A DNA stretch of 63,103 nucleotides from Stieleria bergensis. GTDB lineage: Bacteria; Planctomycetota; Planctomycetia; Pirellulales; Pirellulaceae. The stretch lies in NCBI GenBank assembly GCA_007745635.1, contig CP036272.1:4509626-4572728 (forward strand), written 5' to 3'. The position numbers and the translations under genes are program-made. Under the pieces are notes generated by a model that saw only the letters and a program-made list of their open reading frames with translations, did no database searches and was not told where the DNA came from. Of the stretch, positions 46,987 through 55,541 are shown piece after piece; position 1 is the first letter of the stretch; every line of letters begins with the position of its first letter.

Positions 46987-48516
46987 TCACTTGGTTGCTG
47001 TATAAGCGTAACGGTTCAGCGCGGCTGGATCCAGCAGGCCAGCTTGGTTCCACGGTGCTAACACTGATTGCATCTGGCTGAGAATGCGTGCTGGTTCTTC
47101 GGTCGAGCGAAGCAGTTGATAACAAATTTGCATGGCATCCAAAAACGGCTGATCCTGGGCCATCCAATAGGCGTTGGGCCACTGGCCGGCCAAGAGTTGT
47201 TCTTCGCACTGGATCGCGGCCGCAAAGTACAGCATGCTGGCCATGCAGAAACGCGGAAAATCCGACATGCAGTGATACGCCAGCGAAACCATCTGGTCAA
47301 TCAATGCGGCTTCATCCAAAACCGCCTGACGATAGGTCTCGAGCGACTGCGTGGAAACGCCTGCGTCCAACAAATGCGCCATTCGCTGAACCCCTGACAA
47401 GGCGTGAGCAATTCCGGTGCTATGCAAAGGATCAATCGTGACCGCTGTGGTGGGCATCATCACGATCGAGTCACTGACCACAGGATCGTTCAACCGCTGC
47501 AATCGTCCCGTGACCAACACCTGTCCCGGAACCTCGGCAAGCTTGGCGTGCCGCATGCATGGTCGAAGTGCCGGGTAGCGTGAGAATCGCCCCTGAAGTT
47601 CAGCCGCTAGGATTTCGCCCAAAGCGACTTGGCTGGCCGGTTGATCATCACAGGGAGCCGTCACTCCGACACTGGTCACTCCATTGTTAAAACGTAACAT
47701 CCACACCCATCCGCGATCAAGCAAGTGATGCTGGGCGGCGGCGTCGGCGTGAAAGGGATGCGAAGCGCGCTGATCTTGGTGCAAGTCATTGAAGTGATCG
47801 CCAAATGAAGCGACCGAAGTGAAATGCGAGAACGCACTGACACTGTTGGTTTGCAAGCGAGGCAACAAGGACTGGCCCCCGAGCAATTGGGCCGTGACCG
47901 CTGATCGGCCGCTCGCATCGATCACAAAATCAGCCTGCACAGAGGCTTTGTTTTGAAGCATCAACATGTGCCTGCCCGCTGGCGAAGTGTCGATTGCAAC
48001 GACGCTGCTGCCAGGCAGACAACGCACACCCGAGCGTTTGGCTTGATCAAACAGAAAGGCATCCACATCACTGCGAAACCAATGTGTGTCAGAGCGTTGA
48101 TCGGTTGGGCTGGCGGCAACCAACAGGCTGCGCTGTCCCTTTTTTGACTCGACCATCGCGTCCCCCTGAGCGGTGCCACGATGATCAAAGTAACTGAATC
48201 CGCGTTTCAGACCACAGGCCAGCCGCTGATGTGATGTTTGCCAAGCGCCATAACTGGACATCGCGACCAGGTCTGGTAATCCGTATTCTTCACCGAGTCG
48301 TCGCAACAACAGATCGGCGATCGGCGTTGAAGATTCGCCGATCGCAAACCGTGGGTGCTGTCCGGCATCAATCAAAACGACGGAGTAACCTTTGAGGGAC
48401 AAAATGCGTGCCAAGATCGAAGCACTAAAGGAACCACCGATGATCGCGACCTGCGAGCGCGTCGGATGGTTTCCCTTCCCGGCCGGCTTTGCTGCTTTGT
48501 TCACTGCTTCAGACAT
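46987..48516 (-). CDS. FAD-dependent halogenase-like oxidoreductase
   Basis: A 509-residue flavoprotein of the tryptophan-halogenase/geranylgeranyl-reductase type. VAIIGGSFSASILARIL is the N-terminal dinucleotide-binding motif with GGSFSAS in place of GxGxxG. FAIGESSTPIADLLL matches the GES motif after it, and ADFVIDASGRS is the second FAD motif. Halogenases carry a WxWxIP motif; here GWVWMLRF stands at that position, so halogenation itself is doubtful. The gene overlaps the upstream radical SAM gene by 8 nt, which strongly suggests joint translation and a shared pathway. Confidence 0.78.
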   Translation of the reverse strand: MSEAVNKAAKPAGKGNHPTRSQVAIIGGSFSASILARILSLKGYSVVLIDAGQHPRFAIGESSTPIADLLLRRLGEEYGLPDLVAMSSYGAWQTSHQRLACGLKRGFSYFDHRGTAQGDAMVESKKGQRSLLVAASPTDQRSDTHWFRSDVDAFLFDQAKRSGVRCLPGSSVVAIDTSPAGRHMLMLQNKASVQADFVIDASGRSAVTAQLLGGQSLLPRLQTNSVSAFSHFTSVASFGDHFNDLHQDQRASHPFHADAAAQHHLLDRGWVWMLRFNNGVTSVGVTAPCDDQPASQVALGEILAAELQGRFSRYPALRPCMRHAKLAEVPGQVLVTGRLQRLNDPVVSDSIVMMPTTAVTIDPLHSTGIAHALSGVQRMAHLLDAGVSTQSLETYRQAVLDEAALIDQMVSLAYHCMSDFPRFCMASMLYFAAAIQCEEQLLAGQWPNAYWMAQDQPFLDAMQICYQLLRSTEEPARILSQMQSVLAPWNQAGLLDPAALNRYAYTATK

Positions 48517-49459
48517 CGCTCGTCATTCTCTGAGACAGATTGGCTTGCTGCAAACGCTGCAATTGCCCCGCCTGAACCTCGCCCTGCATGGCCTTTTCCA
48601 AGTCCCAAACATCGAAACTGATACAGGCATGGGTTTCCGCCGCCATCGCGAACGAGTCGGCCAACAAGTCCGTGAGGGCCGAGACCTCCAGCTTGGGCAA
48701 CTCCCCTGCCCTGCCCGCCCAGCCTTCACCCGGCCGCGCAGGAATCAAACTGACGTGACGCGATCCTTGTTCTAATGCGTACTGAACCGACTGCCTGGCC
48801 CAGCGAATCGACTCGGCCAAGCTCATTCCGGGGAACCCAACGATCAGAAAGGTTCGCAAATCAATCTGCCGTTGAGCCAAAGACTGTGCATAACGAGCGT
48901 AGTCGGCGAGTTCCATCTTCTTGCCAATTCGCTTCAAAGCTCCCGGATAAATCGTCTCCAGTCCCACGGCGACCTCTAACTGGCAACCCCGATCAGACTG
49001 GTTCAGCGCAGACAAAAAGTCATCATGCAACGACGCGCCGATCAGGGGATGGTTTTCAACCACGATCCGTTGAAACGGGCGACACAACTCAGCCAAGCCT
49101 TGGTAGTCAGCCGGTGGCACACTATTGCGATCGAAGAAGTTGCCACTGTTGTAAAGCTTGATCCAGCGTGGGGAGCTGCTCGCTGGGCTTGCCTCGAATG
49201 AGGTCTGCTGCAGGGCGTGCCTGACTTGGTGAATCGTCTGCCCAGCACGGAGCGGCCCGGGGACCGTGTACTGATGCAGGTCGCACATGTTGCAACCAAT
49301 CGGACAGGTCGCGCCGGTCATCAGCACCGTCAACACATCAACGCTTGTTGTTTTCCATCCCCCACTCCGCTCTGGCAACAACGACCGCTCTGGCAACAAC
49401 GTCCGCCAGGCTTCGCGTTCTTCAATGACGGCAACAGGTCGATCAGCAATACGTGTCAT
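48509..49459 (-). CDS. Radical SAM protein coupled to the flavoprotein
   Basis: A 316-residue radical SAM enzyme. TCPIGCNMCDL supplies Cys52, Cys56 and Cys59 (CxxxCxxC) for the 4Fe-4S cluster. IKLYNSGNFFDRNSVP, IVVENHPLIGASL and VAVGLETIYPGALKRIGKK are further conserved stretches of an Elp3/RaSEA-like subgroup of unknown substrate. Near residues 21-32 LLPERS is repeated directly, from an 18-bp duplication in the DNA. It ends inside the flavoprotein gene start. It may act with that flavoprotein on one small-molecule or lipid pathway; no substrate is indicated. Confidence 0.82.
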   Translation of the reverse strand: MTRIADRPVAVIEEREAWRTLLPERSLLPERSGGWKTTSVDVLTVLMTGATCPIGCNMCDLHQYTVPGPLRAGQTIHQVRHALQQTSFEASPASSSPRWIKLYNSGNFFDRNSVPPADYQGLAELCRPFQRIVVENHPLIGASLHDDFLSALNQSDRGCQLEVAVGLETIYPGALKRIGKKMELADYARYAQSLAQRQIDLRTFLIVGFPGMSLAESIRWARQSVQYALEQGSRHVSLIPARPGEGWAGRAGELPKLEVSALTDLLADSFAMAAETHACISFDVWDLEKAMQGEVQAGQLQRLQQANLSQRMTSDV

Positions 49460-50101
49460 GCCATCAGTTTACTTCATCACTGCCAGCTGAACATGAGACA
49501 CATTGGCAACTTCGTCCAAGCCATTTCCTGCCTGCCACTTCATTGCAATCACAACGCCAGCTTCAAGCCAGCGGCTGGCAATTGCAAACCAGCGGGTGGC
49601 AGCCCCGCCACCTGCAATCCAGTGGCCAATCGGCGTCGGATCGCCCCAAGTTATCAAAGCAAAGCGAGGAGCCAACCGGAGTTTTGACGAAGAAAGCACA
49701 GACGCGCATGGGGGATGCAAAACTCTTCGCAACCAGCAAACTCGCTGTTTTGACCGATGCACAGGGCTTTCCAGGCCTGCCAATAACATTACCCAGATTG
49801 CACAATCGATACAACGAGATTCTTCGCGCGTTAATCCGGGCGCAATAATCCAAATGTTGCAGTAAAGTCGTGGTTACGCATCAGGAAAGGACGATAGCCA
49901 ATTCTGCACAAAGAATGCAGGTCGTCATCCTGTCATTTGAGTGACGCTAACGCTTTGGACGGTAGTGTCGGTGAGTATTGGATTGATACTGCTAGACACA
50001 ATCCGGCGAGTGCTCACTGGCACGAGTCACCACCACAACCGGTTCAACATCAGCGGAAGCGCTGGCAAGACCCTTCCAATTTTTACACATGGAGAATCAC
50101 G
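49460..50101. other. Divergent intergenic region with a hairpin near 49600
   Basis: No gene is supported although several frames are open. Around 49560-49620, GCTGGCAATTGCAAACCAGC-like words recur. GGTGGC and GCCACC form a 6-bp stem near 49595-49612. The segment just before the Cys-rich gene contains AGTAT-N7-ATACT. Promoters for the radical SAM gene (minus) and the Cys-rich gene (plus) should be here. Confidence 0.45.
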
Positions 50102-50638
50102 ATGCGTCGTGTAATCGTTCCTGCTCTGTTGGCCGTCGTTATGGTCGCAAGCACCTCTGCAAACGCAAGCGCGTTTGGTCTATTCAGTGGCCTTTGTAAT
50201 AAAGGCTGTGACACCTGCTGTGACGCAGAACCAGCATGCGGCCTTGAGCCAGCTTGCGGCTGCGAAGTCGCTGAGCCAGCCTGCGGTTGCGAACCAGCCT
50301 GTGGCTGCGAAGCTGCCCCTTGCTGTGGCAAGAAACGTGGCTGCGGATTGTTCGCTAAGTTCTTCAGCAAAAAGCACCGCAGCTGCTGCGAACCAGCATG
50401 CGGATGCGAGCCTGCTTGTGGCGCTGAGCCAGTTTGCGGCTGCGAAGTTGCTGAGCCCGCTTGCGGTTGCGAACCAGCCTGCGGTTGCGAGCCTGCTGGC
50501 TGCGACAGCTGCTGTGGCAAAAAGCTCGGCGGTGGCCTGTTCGGCAAGCTGTTCAGCTGCAAGAAAAGCAGCTGCTGCGAACCAGCCTGTGGCTGCGAGC
50601 CAGCTTGCGGTTGCGAGCCAACCTGTGGCATTCACTGA
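50102..50638 (+). CDS. Secreted Cys-rich repeat protein (CGCEPA repeats)
   Basis: A 178-residue protein with a signal peptide (about residues 1-24, ending ANASA). The mature chain holds 36 cysteines. They lie mostly in tandem EPACGCEPACGCE units in three blocks, separated by Cys-Cys-Gly-Lys-Lys spacers and two similar basic segments (GLFAKFFSKKHRS and GLFGKLFSCKKSS). The block-spacer pattern repeats, so it grew by internal duplication. GGAG stands 9 bases before the ATG at 50102; the frame is open upstream without similarity. Dense disulfide or metal bonding would make a rigid surface or wall protein. Cys-rich wall proteins are known in planctomycetes, but this role is inferred. Confidence 0.85.
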   Translation: MRRVIVPALLAVVMVASTSANASAFGLFSGLCNKGCDTCCDAEPACGLEPACGCEVAEPACGCEPACGCEAAPCCGKKRGCGLFAKFFSKKHRSCCEPACGCEPACGAEPVCGCEVAEPACGCEPACGCEPAGCDSCCGKKLGGGLFGKLFSCKKSSCCEPACGCEPACGCEPTCGIH

Positions 50639-50686
50639 GTTGAATTGAACTGAATCACTCGATAAGAGAATCAGTTTCGGTAGCCT

Positions 50687-50711
50687 GATTGCGGCCCTGA
50701 TAGCCGCAATC
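50687..50711. terminator. Hairpin downstream of the Cys-rich gene
   Basis: GATTGCGGC and GCCGCAATC form a perfect 9-bp stem with a 7-base loop, 49 bp after the stop codon. There is no T tract after it, so it may end transcription with help or protect the mRNA 3' end. Confidence 0.6.
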
Positions 50712-50916
50712 AACTATCAACCAAGTTTACAATGAAAATCCTCCCTCGGCTTCGGCCGCGGGATGATGCGAGCATTCTCCGGCTAAGAAAATCTCGCACT
50801 CGCTCGGCGGTGATGAACCGTCGAGCATTTTTTATGCGCTGAGGTTCACACACAAAACCTGATTCGCGGCAACTGAAGCTAATCTTGAGCTGCCAAACCC
50901 ATCTCTGACCTCTCTG

Positions 50917-52206
50917 TCAATCGTCCAATCCAAGCAGCATCTGCTGGACGTCATCAAAGTACGGCTCGGCCTCAGCAAGTGTCGGTAGTTGACACGCCTT
51001 AAGCATCTGGTCCATCCGCTTGCGACGCTCCGCTTCGTCCATCGGACCAGCGACCGGTGGACGCTGCTCTTGCATTGCATCGTCGGAGGATCCCAAAACG
51101 TTCTGAATCTTGGACTTCACTTTGGCTTCGATGACTTTGAAACCAATGACAACGATGACGACCAAACCCAACAAGGCATAACCGGCTTCTTCCCAAAGCC
51201 CAGTAAACACCGCCACCAACAAAATTGGCAGGGCCAGCACGAAGGTTAAACAACCAGTCGCCTTGATCGCTGACTTCTTCAACGAACCGCCCATGGCTCC
51301 TAGCAGATTGGCCATGTCCAACCGTTTGTTCGAAAGCAGCCCTGGAAGGAATCCTCCCAAGACCTCTGCATCACTCATTGGCACCCCCGCCTGACCGCTT
51401 GCCTGACACTGTTGCAGGTAGCCATCAAGCAACGTTTCAACCGTCCAGTCCGGCCAACCAGTTTGCAACTTGCGAACGAGCTTTTCACCGCCCTGTCCCC
51501 AGTACACCATGCGTCGCTGTTGCTGGTCGAACAAGAGCCCTTCGGTGACGAATTTCTCCGCCGGTAAGTCAACAGGTTGCAAGGCGATCAGCTCTGCCAA
51601 TACGGATCCCTTTCCGCTCAACACATCTTCCGAAAGCTCGACCATGCCTCGCTGGCTGACCTCCCCTGTCTCGTCCACGATTGTCACCCACGCGCCCTGA
51701 TTGTCTTCGCTAAAGGGCGGTTCATCCTGGTCATCCTCTTCGTCGTCATCGTCTTCGTCGCCATCGTCGTCTTCCCACATGCCGGGAAGAAAATCACTTG
51801 CCGCGGCCTGAACATCTTCCGGACGATCATCCCACTCCTCGTCATCTTCTGGATCAAAGGGCAGATCAAGCAGATCGCAGACGACTCGCTGCAAATCACT
51901 GCTAGCGATCTCGCTGAGCGAAAAACCAGGCCAAGCATGCTGCAACAACTGACTGTATAACAACCAGGCTCGGCGTCGCGGCAAGGAGTCAACTTCACCC
52001 CAGGCCAGAACCTTGGTGTCAAAATCAACAACCGCAACGCCACAGAGATCCTCGGGCTCCTCATCGGCTTCGCCTCCAGCGACGAGCCAAGCCTCAAACT
52101 CATCCGGCCCCCAAATCAATTCGCGTCGCAGGCAAGCCCAAACGTCAACGTAACAATGTTGCTGACCATCACGAATCAAAACACAGCAAGCTGCAGATCG
52201 ACTCAT
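50917..52206 (-). CDS. Large acidic membrane protein, function unknown
   Basis: A 429-residue protein. The soluble N-terminal 300 residues include a striking acidic run near 144-165 (mainly Asp/Glu, no basic residue) and a Trp-rich start (WACLRRELIWGPDEF). Two adjacent membrane helices lie near residues 322-365 (LTFVLALPILLVAVFTGL and ALLGLVVIVVIGFKVI), followed by a charged C-terminal tail. No catalytic motif was recognised. It starts with ATG 52206 and is transcribed against the Cys-rich gene. The acidic stretch could bind a divalent cation or a basic partner. Confidence 0.7.
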   Translation of the reverse strand: MSRSAACCVLIRDGQQHCYVDVWACLRRELIWGPDEFEAWLVAGGEADEEPEDLCGVAVVDFDTKVLAWGEVDSLPRRRAWLLYSQLLQHAWPGFSLSEIASSDLQRVVCDLLDLPFDPEDDEEWDDRPEDVQAAASDFLPGMWEDDDGDEDDDDEEDDQDEPPFSEDNQGAWVTIVDETGEVSQRGMVELSEDVLSGKGSVLAELIALQPVDLPAEKFVTEGLLFDQQQRRMVYWGQGGEKLVRKLQTGWPDWTVETLLDGYLQQCQASGQAGVPMSDAEVLGGFLPGLLSNKRLDMANLLGAMGGSLKKSAIKATGCLTFVLALPILLVAVFTGLWEEAGYALLGLVVIVVIGFKVIEAKVKSKIQNVLGSSDDAMQEQRPPVAGPMDEAERRKRMDQMLKACQLPTLAEAEPYFDDVQQMLLGLDD

Positions 52207-52759
52207 TTCTCTGTTCTATTCCTTCGCTAGGCATTGGGTTCCATCGAGACTCGGTAAGCGAGCCAGGCAGTCTCGACGACAGGTGCGCGGGCAAACCACG
52301 CTGCAGACATCCGTCGGGGTTGCTAAACGCAGCCACAAACCGATCGGATCATTAACGTGACACAGCGTATCAGATCGACCGCAGCCTCTCAATCAGTGGG
52401 GGGCATCCAGTGGTGCCCCGGTTCCCCGGCGATCGAGAGATGAGCCACCGAACTCACCGACGCAACCTCCAGGATCATGCTTGGCCGTCTCTCCGCTCAC
52501 CGCACGGCACAGTCCCGTTCACCACAGTCCCATTCACCACAGCCAAAGATTGCCTCAATCAAGGGTTCCAATCAACAGCCTTCCCCAGGGATCCCCCGCC
52601 AGGACGGCGGCACCGTAGGTTCTGCCCGGGTTTTCGATGTGGTACATTTCCCTGCAAACATGATCGGGGAAGCATCCTAACCGTTTTCGCGAAGCTCAAT
52701 CGTGTCGGTGAGCATGCAGCCCCCATTGCTTTTTAACTGTCTTGAACGAGGAATCACTG
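52207..52759. other. Divergent gene-free interval
   Basis: No gene is recognised. A short direct repeat, CACAGTCCC-GTTCAC / CACAGTCCC-ATTCAC, lies near 52507-52540. Promoters for the two flanking genes must be here. Confidence 0.45.
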
Positions 52760-53236
52760 ATGGCGGATTGGATTGAAGTTGGCAAGAAAGCCCCCGCATT
52801 TACCCTTAGCGACGATCAAGGTAACAAGGTCAAACTTAGCGACTTAAAAGGCAACCCGGTCGTGCTGTTCTTCTATCCTCGCGACGACACGCCCGGTTGC
52901 ACAAAAGAGGCCTGCGCCTTCCGAGATCGCTACGATGAGATGCAGGAACTGAGCGCTCAACTATTTGGTGTCAGTGCCGATTCAGCCGAAAGCCACGTGA
53001 AGTTCAAGGAAAAGTACTCCCTGCCCTTCCCGCTGCTGGTCGATGAAAAGCACGCAATGCTAGAAAAGTACGGTGCTTGGCGAGAAAAAAACATGTACGG
53101 CAAAAAGTCCATGGGGATCCAACGCAGCACCTACCTGATCGATGGCGACGGCAAGGTCGTCAAGGTTTGGAAGCGCGTTCGCGTCGACGGCCACGACCAA
53201 CAAGTGATTGACGCCCTGATCGAACTGCAGGGCTAG
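52760..53236 (+). CDS. bcp: Thioredoxin-dependent peroxiredoxin (Bcp/PrxQ)
   Basis: A 158-residue atypical 2-Cys peroxiredoxin of the usual length. FFYPRDDTPGCTKEACAFRD contains the peroxidatic Cys47 and resolving Cys52, the PrxQ spacing, with Thr and Arg residues of the active site nearby. It reduces hydroperoxides using thioredoxin. ATG 52760 follows a GAGGA ribosome-binding site. The six codons open upstream are not conserved. It appears monocistronic. Confidence 0.93.
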   Translation: MADWIEVGKKAPAFTLSDDQGNKVKLSDLKGNPVVLFFYPRDDTPGCTKEACAFRDRYDEMQELSAQLFGVSADSAESHVKFKEKYSLPFPLLVDEKHAMLEKYGAWREKNMYGKKSMGIQRSTYLIDGDGKVVKVWKRVRVDGHDQQVIDALIELQG

Positions 53237-53698
53237 GCGCTGACCGGGCACCGGCAACGCAGACATGGCGGTTCCCGGTCCGCCATCCCAGAGAGGCCCC
53301 TACCGACAAAGCATCTGGGGGCCTAACTTTATTGACCGTGGATCGGGCGGCGTGAATCGCGGCACGCACCGCTTTGGCTTCCCGAATGTCCAAAGAACGC
53401 GGCCAGCGAGAGGTTGCAGCGAAAGGTTCCAGCTAGGCGGAGCACAGATGATCGACGGCCGATCCCCTTGCGGGGCAAACGCCGGCTTTCAGCGGGAACC
53501 TTCACATCCGACAGGGCCTTCACATCCGACAGGGCCTTCACATCCGACAGGGCCTTCACATCCGACAGGGCCCTCACATCCAATTGGCATGGAGCTCGCG
53601 AGGCAACTGCAAACGACGCAGCAACCACCGCGCTGGCGGGGCAGCCCAACCACCTCACTACTGACTCACCAACAGTCTTACTTAACCTACACAGTGCT
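53237..53698. other. Gene-free interval with 18-bp minisatellite
   Basis: No gene is recognised between the peroxiredoxin and glucose-6-phosphate dehydrogenase genes. The tandem repeat at 53499-53588 occupies its centre. An open frame through it would extend the dehydrogenase by 95 residues, but the family N-terminus starts at 53699. Confidence 0.6.
53499..53588. repeat. 18-bp tandem repeat (CCTTCACATCCGACAGGG, 4 perfect copies plus one variant)
   Basis: Four identical 18-bp units lie head to tail from 53499 to 53570, followed by a fifth diverged unit starting CCCTCACATCC. The exact identity of the four units suggests recent slippage and likely length variation between strains. Confidence 0.9.
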
Positions 53699-55153
53699 AT
53701 GTCTCATACGATCGTGATCTTTGGTGCATCTGGCGACCTAACCAGTCGCAAGCTTGTCCCCGCCCTGTATTCGCTCTACACCAAAGATCGAGGCGATGAT
53801 GAAACACGAATCGTGGGTGTCTCCCGTTCCAAGTTCGAACACGAAGAGTTTCGAAAGTCACTTCGAGAATCAACCAAGAAGTTTGTTGGCGACCTGTTTG
53901 ACAACGAAACATGGGAAGCGCTTAGCCGGAACATCTACTATCAACCGGCCGACATCAACAACGCCGAAGACTTTCAGGCCTTATCGAAGATGCTTGAGGA
54001 AGTCGAAGGCGGCGAACCATCCGGTCGCGTCTATTATCTCTCCACCATGCCCCAGCTGTACGAGAAGGCGATTCTGCAGCTCGGCGCCGCTGGCCTGGCA
54101 GATGACACCAATGGCTACCGCCGTGTGATCATTGAAAAGCCCTTCGGCACGGATTTGAAAACCGCTCAGGCACTGAACGAATCCATTCACCAAGTCTTTC
54201 GCGAAGACCAGATCTATCGCATCGATCATTACTTAGGCAAAGAGACCGTTCAAAACATCTTTGCACTCCGGTTTGCCAATTCGATCTTTGAACCGATCTG
54301 GAACCACCATTACGTTGATCACGTGCAGATCACCGTGGCAGAAGAAGTCGTCGTCGGCCGCCGTGCAGGCTACTACGACAATGCCGGCATCCTGCGAGAC
54401 ATGTTCCAGAACCATATTTTGCAATTACTAACCATCACGGCGATGGAGCCACCTGCTCGCTATGACTCGACGATGGTCCGTGACGAAAAGGTGAAAGTCC
54501 TGCACAGCATTCGCAAAATGGTTGGCGCCGACTTTGCGTCCAACACCCTGCGAGGCCAGTACAAGGGCTACTTGAACGAAGAGGGAGTGCCACCGGACAG
54601 CCAGACGGAAACCTATGCCGGACTGAAGCTTTATTGTGATAACTGGCGTTGGAAAAACGTGCCCTTCTACCTTCGCAGTGGAAAGGGCATGTCCTGCCGA
54701 ACCTCGCAAATCGTGATCCAGTTCCGCCAAGTGCCGCATATCTTGTTCGGCCACAAAACGCGTGAACCCGTGGGCAATCGCCTGGTGATCCAAGTCCAAC
54801 CAGCAGAGGGCATTCAGCTGCACTTTGAAACCAAAGTGCCTGAGAGTGAAATGAAGACTCGCACCAGCACCTTGGACTTCAGCTTCAACCGAGAGGCCGG
54901 CGGGAAAAGCCACTCCGATGCCTACCAACGTCTCCTGCTGGACTCGATGCTAGGCGACGCCAGCTTGTTCGCACGTAGCGACGAAGTTGAATTGGCGTGG
55001 GGAATCATTGACCCCATCATTGCCGCTTGGAAAAGTCCCGCCGCACCGCCGCTGCATCAATATGAAACAGGATTCTGGGGACCATCGGAAGCCTCGCCGT
55101 GGATGCAACAGCAGGGACGCGAGTGGTTCGATGTCTGTCCCGTTTTGCAATAG
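53699..55153 (+). CDS. zwf: Glucose-6-phosphate 1-dehydrogenase
   Basis: A 484-residue enzyme of normal length. GASGDLTSRKLVPALY (residues 9-24) binds NADP, EKPFGTDLKTA is the mid-domain motif, and RIDHYLGKETVQN (about 173-185) holds the catalytic His/Asp site and substrate-binding Lys. It catalyses the first step of the oxidative pentose phosphate pathway and supplies NADPH. The ATG at 53699 starts MSHTIVIFGASGDL directly. No pentose-phosphate partner is adjacent. Confidence 0.95.
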   Translation: MSHTIVIFGASGDLTSRKLVPALYSLYTKDRGDDETRIVGVSRSKFEHEEFRKSLRESTKKFVGDLFDNETWEALSRNIYYQPADINNAEDFQALSKMLEEVEGGEPSGRVYYLSTMPQLYEKAILQLGAAGLADDTNGYRRVIIEKPFGTDLKTAQALNESIHQVFREDQIYRIDHYLGKETVQNIFALRFANSIFEPIWNHHYVDHVQITVAEEVVVGRRAGYYDNAGILRDMFQNHILQLLTITAMEPPARYDSTMVRDEKVKVLHSIRKMVGADFASNTLRGQYKGYLNEEGVPPDSQTETYAGLKLYCDNWRWKNVPFYLRSGKGMSCRTSQIVIQFRQVPHILFGHKTREPVGNRLVIQVQPAEGIQLHFETKVPESEMKTRTSTLDFSFNREAGGKSHSDAYQRLLLDSMLGDASLFARSDEVELAWGIIDPIIAAWKSPAAPPLHQYETGFWGPSEASPWMQQQGREWFDVCPVLQ

Positions 55154-55541
55154 CAAGACGTTGCAGGGAGACGCCGTGCTGATGACGCCATGCTGATGAT
55201 GCTGCGTGGAACGCGGCTGGAGCGCAAGCCCGCCGCCGATTCGGTGACGCCTGTGCGAGGCCATGGAGTTCAACGATCAGGACGTATTGAACCAGTGCGC
55301 ATTGACTCAAGACGCATTGACCCAGTGCGGCGAATCCACTGATCAGCCGCGAGTCGCGAAAGCTTTCCCCGCTAACCGACTTCGACTAGCGAGTCAGTCA
55401 ACCGAGCACTGGTCACTCAGCCGAGCACTGGTCACTCAGCCGAGCACTGGTCACTCAGCCGAGCACTGGTCACTCAGCCGAGCACTGGTCACTCAGCCGA
55501 GCACTGGTCGATCAGCCGAGCACTGGTCGATCAGCCGCGAG
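55154..55541. other. Gene-free interval with 19-bp minisatellite
   Basis: Convergent intergenic space between the dehydrogenase gene and a minus-strand secreted-protein gene. A 19-bp tandem repeat fills 55399-55533. ATTGAACCAGTGCGCATTGA-like words just before it (about 55287-55330) form a second, shorter direct repeat. Confidence 0.6.
55399..55533. repeat. 19-bp tandem repeat (TCAGCCGAGCACTGGTCAC, seven copies)
   Basis: Seven copies of the unit stand head to tail. The first has TCAACC, and the sixth and seventh end in GA instead of AC. The 19-bp length is not a multiple of three, so the array is not protein coding. It ends 8 bp from the stop codon of the minus-strand gene and could affect its mRNA end. 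Confidence 0.92.

Noticed and set aside
50750..50835. Second terminator hairpin near the Cys-rich gene
   Set aside because: GC-rich words (CTCGGCTTCGGCCGCGGG and GCTCGGCGG) are present, but no stem is long enough or followed by a T tract in the right orientation.
53414..53698. N-terminal extension of glucose-6-phosphate dehydrogenase encoded through the 18-bp repeats
   Set aside because: The family N-terminus begins at MSHTIVIFGASGDL (53699). The upstream repeat of FTSDRA has no similarity and is a by-product of an 18-bp unit being a multiple of three.
53499..55533. CRISPR array
   Set aside because: The 18-bp and 19-bp units are directly contiguous with no spacers, and no cas genes are present.
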